Positions 60,949-64,000 of a DNA stretch of 64,000 nucleotides are shown piece after piece. How positions within the stretch are numbered: position 1 is the stretch's first letter; every line of letters starts with the position of its first letter. Source of the DNA: Clostridia bacterium (lineage in GTDB: Bacteria > Bacillota > Clostridia > Christensenellales > CAAEEZ01); contig CAAEEZ010000002.1 in assembly GCA_900755035.1 (NCBI GenBank), positions 62,001-126,000 on the forward strand. Reading direction: 5' to 3'. The notes below the pieces were generated by a model, which did not search any database, was not told the origin of the DNA, and was given only the letters and a program-made list of their open reading frames with translations. Both the position numbers and the translations under genes were made by a program.

Positions 60949-61825
60949 AATTGCTGGGCTAAGAAAAAAACGAAAAAAAGGTTTCACCTTAGTAGAACTT
61001 ATCGTGAATATGGCTATTATTGGAATCGTGATGTTGATGGTAACTACAATCACGAGCATTTCGCTAAACTCTTTTTCTAGGCAAAAATTAAAACTTGACG
61101 CTGTTGCCGTTGCAGAGGTAGTTACCGAGGCATTGAAAGCGGAACTTGAAAAGGTGAGAAAAATAAATATTAGACCTTATTTTACGCCTTTACAAGTGGA
61201 GGTCTTAGACGAAGAAGGCAACGTTGTAGGATTAGAATACGTAGACCAATCAGGTGATGCCATTGCCGATACGTTTATAAGTTGTAATAGAACAGGAACA
61301 AGGCAATATCCGGTTTGTTGGGGGGATATAGTAGATTTTCACTCCATATATCTAAAACCGAAAAAGAATATATCAAATGAAAATATGGCAACGGCTAGTG
61401 GAAAGGATAGACGTGGTAAGTTGTACGTAATAAGACAGGATGCTGGCGTGCATTACAACGAAATAGGCACAGGCGACCCAAATACGACCGGGTACGTGGC
61501 AGGTTTTACCGAAAGGAGCGACGGAAAACCTATTGAAGTTCCATTGTTAGACGACGATTTGTATCGTGGCTACTCCGTTGACGTTAAATTTCAGTACGTG
61601 GCAAAAACCATAGTTTCGCCAGATGGTCAGTTGCTACCAGAATCTTCGCCGTCCTCTATGAAAGTGTACGTGGACGTTTATAATGGTGATGAAAAGATAT
61701 ATTCCACTAGTTCAACAATTACGTTTATTAAAAAACAAGGAACGGGACTAACGTCGGATTTGAAGGTATATTACGACCCGGCAACGTGGAATTTGCAAAA
61801 GGACGTAGTAATATTTATGACCTAG
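60932..61825 (+). CDS. Type IV prepilin, larger PilW/GspJ-like
   Basis: A 297-residue prepilin with leader ending RKKRKKG and FTLVELIVNMAIIGIVMLMV, with Glu at +5. The large globular part has two Cys (residue about 125 and 134) and a long beta-rich C-terminus, as in PilW/GspJ minor pilins. The start is GTG at 60932, inside the end of the previous gene, with GGGG upstream; the overlap suggests translational coupling. A terminator follows. Confidence 0.82.
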   Translation: MKLRRKIAGLRKKRKKGFTLVELIVNMAIIGIVMLMVTTITSISLNSFSRQKLKLDAVAVAEVVTEALKAELEKVRKINIRPYFTPLQVEVLDEEGNVVGLEYVDQSGDAIADTFISCNRTGTRQYPVCWGDIVDFHSIYLKPKKNISNENMATASGKDRRGKLYVIRQDAGVHYNEIGTGDPNTTGYVAGFTERSDGKPIEVPLLDDDLYRGYSVDVKFQYVAKTIVSPDGQLLPESSPSSMKVYVDVYNGDEKIYSTSSTITFIKKQGTGLTSDLKVYYDPATWNLQKDVVIFMT

Positions 61826-61853
61826 TAGATAATAAACAAATGAAAGAAATAAT

Positions 61854-61880
61854 AAAACACGCATTTTAGCGTGTTTTTTT
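61854..61880 (+). terminator. Terminator of the pilC-to-prepilin operon
   Basis: Seven base-pair stem AACACGC/GCGTGTT with a 6-base loop, then six or more T. Confidence 0.85.
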
Positions 61881-62065
61881 CTTAAATTTAAGTATAATTA
61901 TTTTTATGTTTAATATAGATTATATAAATTGTATATTTTTGTCTGCAAAATATAGTTTATGTTTATTTATTAAAACTCACTTTTTGTTACTATATGGGTA
62001 TGTATTTCTAGCTGTTAAGAGATTAGTAGTTGAACGTGGGAGTATAGCTAATATTTAATAGTATG

Positions 62066-62833
62066 TTAGAAAGTAAATAGTGCAAGGTAACTATCTACAA
62101 TAAGCTCCCCACATAACATAGCAACGTAAGTGCCTATTGCTATAAACGGACCAAAAGGCATTTCGATTTTTCTGCCGTTTTTCTTTTTTACGATAAGTAC
62201 GCCTATGCCTACTATTCCCGCTAAAATGCAGGCAATAAAGAAGGTAACTACTATGTTTTTCCAACCAAGTAACATACCTAGCACGAAGAATAGTTTTATA
62301 TCGCCACCACCTATTCCGCCTGTTATTAAAGCGATTAAAAACAATGGAACGGAGATAACGACCGAGCCTATTAGTTGGCTTTGCCACGACACGTTATCAA
62401 TAGGGCCAAACGAGATAAGCGCAAATAGTAAAATGATTAAGTGCACGCCGTTTGGTATTTCTTTGGTTTTAAGGTCGATAAAACTCATAACGATAAGGGT
62501 GGAAATAACTACGTAATAAAAAAACGTGATTACCGATACCTTATACGTAAAAAATACGCCTAGCCACAAGGCAAGATTAAGCAGTTCTACAAACGGGTAG
62601 ATAGGGCTAATCTTTTCGTGGCAATAGCGACATTTTCCACCAAGAAAAATATAACTAAATAGTGGCACGTTGTCCTTAGCGGTTAATTCGTGGTTGCATT
62701 TAGGGCAGTACGAACGCTGGGACGAAAAAAACGAGTGTTTTGGTATTCTGTATATGCACACGTTTAGAAAACTGCCAACGGCTAGCCCTAGTAATATGGT
62801 AAAAACTAACGTTAAAATCTCGGGTATTGTCAA
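62066..62833 (-). CDS. pilD: Prepilin peptidase / N-methyltransferase (A24)
   Basis: Membrane aspartyl protease of 255 residues that cleaves the prepilin leaders and methylates the new N-terminus. The N-terminal region has the zinc-binding Cys tetrad CPKCNHE and CRYCHEK and the VGSFLNVCIYRIP motif of the methyltransferase part. The catalytic Asp residues are in FIDLKTKEIPN and GGGDIKLFF. About eight membrane helices are present. The start is TTG at 62833 with GGAGAG upstream on the minus strand; no ATG precedes the conserved motifs. It is transcribed opposite to the pilus genes on both sides. Confidence 0.93.
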   Translation of the reverse strand: MTIPEILTLVFTILLGLAVGSFLNVCIYRIPKHSFFSSQRSYCPKCNHELTAKDNVPLFSYIFLGGKCRYCHEKISPIYPFVELLNLALWLGVFFTYKVSVITFFYYVVISTLIVMSFIDLKTKEIPNGVHLIILLFALISFGPIDNVSWQSQLIGSVVISVPLFLIALITGGIGGGDIKLFFVLGMLLGWKNIVVTFFIACILAGIVGIGVLIVKKKNGRKIEMPFGPFIAIGTYVAMLCGELIVDSYLALFTF

Positions 62834-62928
62834 AACTTTCTCTCCTATACGTAAAGTTTAGCAAAAAGTTAAGGGTAATTCAACTATTAGGCGAAAAATC
62901 TTTGCTTAGTATATTTTTTTGGTAATTA

Positions 62929-62957
62929 TTGACTTATGATATTATATTTTTTATAAT
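62929..62957 (+). promoter_or_regulatory. Promoter of pilB
   Basis: TTGACT (62929-62934), 17 bases, TATAAT (62952-62957), followed by AAGGAGAAAG before the TTG start at 62989. Confidence 0.75.
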
Positions 62958-62988
62958 TATTATATATCAATAAGGAGAAAGAGTATTT

Positions 62989-64000
62989 TTGGACGACAAG
63001 ATTATATTAGGTCAAGTTTTGCTTGACAAAGGAATAGTTAATCAGGAGCAACTAAACGACGCTATGCGTTGGCAAAAATTACACCCAAGCGAAGAACTAG
63101 GGGATATTTTGCTTGGTAGGGGTATTGTAAACGAGGGGCAACTACTTGAAGCGTATGCTGAAAAGATGAATACGACATACGTTGATAGAGATTTGGTTGT
63201 AAGAAAACCCGAAGTATTGAAATTAGTTACGGAAAATATTGCTATGAGGCATTGCGTAATGCCAATAGATATAAATAACAACAAAATAGTTGTGGCAATG
63301 TGCAACCCGAACGACCTAAGCGCAATAGAAGATATTAAACTAAGCGCAAAAATGGAGGTTACGCCACTACTTACCAGCAAAGTAAATATTGAAAATGCGT
63401 TGGATAGGTACTACAAGAATGCCGAAGTTTTCTATAAGGAAGAGGCTAAGGCGGTAAACCTAGTATCCGACGAAACGGCAAAGAAGATGGACGAAATAGA
63501 GTCCAGCGTAAACAACACGCCGGTAGTTAAACTTGTAAACAACCTAGTGCAACAAGCCTACGTAAGAAAAGCCAGCGATATTCACATAGAGCCGTTTGAG
63601 CATCAAGTTCTTGTTCGTATGAGAATTGACGGCGACCTAGTGGAGTGTTTGAGGCTTAGCCCAAGTTCGCTAAACAGCGTAATATCTCGTATCAAGATTT
63701 TGTCCGATATGAATATCGCCGAAAAGCGTATACCACAGGACGGTAGATTTAGGTATCAAACCAACGAAATCAGCGTGGACCTACGTGTATCTACGCTTCC
63801 TACCGTATGGGGTGAAAAGTGCGTTATGCGTCTGTTGAACACGGGTGGCGACAACTTGCTATCCTTCGAGCAACTTGGTATGACGAAGGAAAATATAGAA
63901 AAGTTTAACAAAATTTGTTCTGCTCCTAACGGCATTATATTGGTTACAGGACCTACGGGATCTGGTAAATCTACCACCTTGTACGCCGTTTTGAACAAAC
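62989..64000 (+). CDS. pilB: Type IV pilus extension ATPase PilB, 3' end cut by window
   Basis: GspE/PilB motor ATPase; 337 residues are visible and the frame is open to the window end. The N-terminal domain (LGQVLLDKGIVNQEQLNDAM then LGDILLGRGIVNEGQLLEAY) is the MshEN type, which can bind cyclic-di-GMP in some members. The ATPase part has the Arg/Asp region ASDIHIEPFE, RMRIDGDL, DMNIAEKRIPQDGR and Walker A GPTGSGKST at residues 321-329. The start is TTG at 62989 with AAGGAG upstream; the first in-frame ATG is too far inside. It likely begins a second pilus transcription unit that continues beyond the window. Confidence 0.94.
   Translation, partial: MDDKIILGQVLLDKGIVNQEQLNDAMRWQKLHPSEELGDILLGRGIVNEGQLLEAYAEKMNTTYVDRDLVVRKPEVLKLVTENIAMRHCVMPIDINNNKIVVAMCNPNDLSAIEDIKLSAKMEVTPLLTSKVNIENALDRYYKNAEVFYKEEAKAVNLVSDETAKKMDEIESSVNNTPVVKLVNNLVQQAYVRKASDIHIEPFEHQVLVRMRIDGDLVECLRLSPSSLNSVISRIKILSDMNIAEKRIPQDGRFRYQTNEISVDLRVSTLPTVWGEKCVMRLLNTGGDNLLSFEQLGMTKENIEKFNKICSAPNGIILVTGPTGSGKSTTLYAVLNK

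Noticed and set aside
1..64000. CRISPR arrays, insertion sequences, integrases or attachment sites, including at the tRNA cluster
   Set aside because: No regularly spaced repeats, transposase or integrase frames, or duplicated tRNA ends were seen.

Overview
The window reads as a chromosome segment of an AT-rich, endospore-forming, monoderm Clostridia-like bacterium (Bacillota), probably an uncultured gut anaerobe. The evidence is a full-length SpoIVA, a SleC/SpoIID-type peptidoglycan-binding cluster, a CIRCE operator on clpB, many TTGACA-17-TATAAT promoters with GGAGG ribosome sites, flavodoxin/ferredoxin proteins, and sugar genes for L-fucose and beta-galactosides. Genes are tightly packed, often with 1-8 base overlaps, and most units end in hairpin-plus-T terminators. 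No insertion sequence, integrase, phage module or CRISPR array was seen.

Layout. 1-2243: deoC (cut by the window edge), deoB and a shikimate kinase in one operon. 2441-8858: RNA-processing-type MBL hydrolase, PHP phosphatase, CtpE-like P-type ATPase with a small membrane protein, and a small alarmone synthetase. 9048-16284: a lipoprotein, an FAD dehydrogenase with an attenuator-like leader, an SDR enzyme with a C-terminal zinc motif paired with an EFR1 flavodoxin-ferredoxin, a flavodoxin-like protein and CsoR. 16542-21285: heterodimeric ABC exporter and PAP2 phosphatase. 21590-27005: LacI regulator, fucI, a double-domain class II aldolase and a sugar kinase, together an L-fucose route to dihydroxyacetone phosphate and lactaldehyde. 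27237-32462 (minus strand): clpB under CIRCE, an ECF transporter S component under an FMN riboswitch, and an aminotransferase. 32647-35335: spoIVA, rdgB and yfcE. 35391-36106: eight tRNA genes. 36243-37692: a frameshifted small gene, a small minus-strand gene, and an acetyltransferase broken by an amber codon. 37992-42546: lacZ convergent with an MFS sugar transporter. 42827-45297: LemA and DUF2207. 45606-47892: sporulation-type peptidoglycan-binding cluster. 48070-53516: ECF-type sigma factor, RsgI-like anti-sigma factor, surface lipoprotein and membrane-anchored subtilase. 53779-64000: a type IV pilus locus (PilC, PilM, PilN, PilO, a 983-residue beta-helical minor pilin, two prepilins, PilD, and PilB cut by the window end).

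How it fits together. The most unusual parts are the pilus locus, which carries a giant non-canonical minor pilin, a PilO with an extra C-terminal domain and several non-ATG starts, and the sigma/anti-sigma/lipoprotein/subtilase block just before it, which looks like an envelope-sensing unit. Regulatory DNA is unusually readable: an FMN riboswitch with its terminator, a CIRCE operator placed just after a consensus promoter, a mutually exclusive hairpin pair ahead of the FAD dehydrogenase, and a predicted leaderless subtilase mRNA. All functional calls come from reading motifs and layout; no database search was run.
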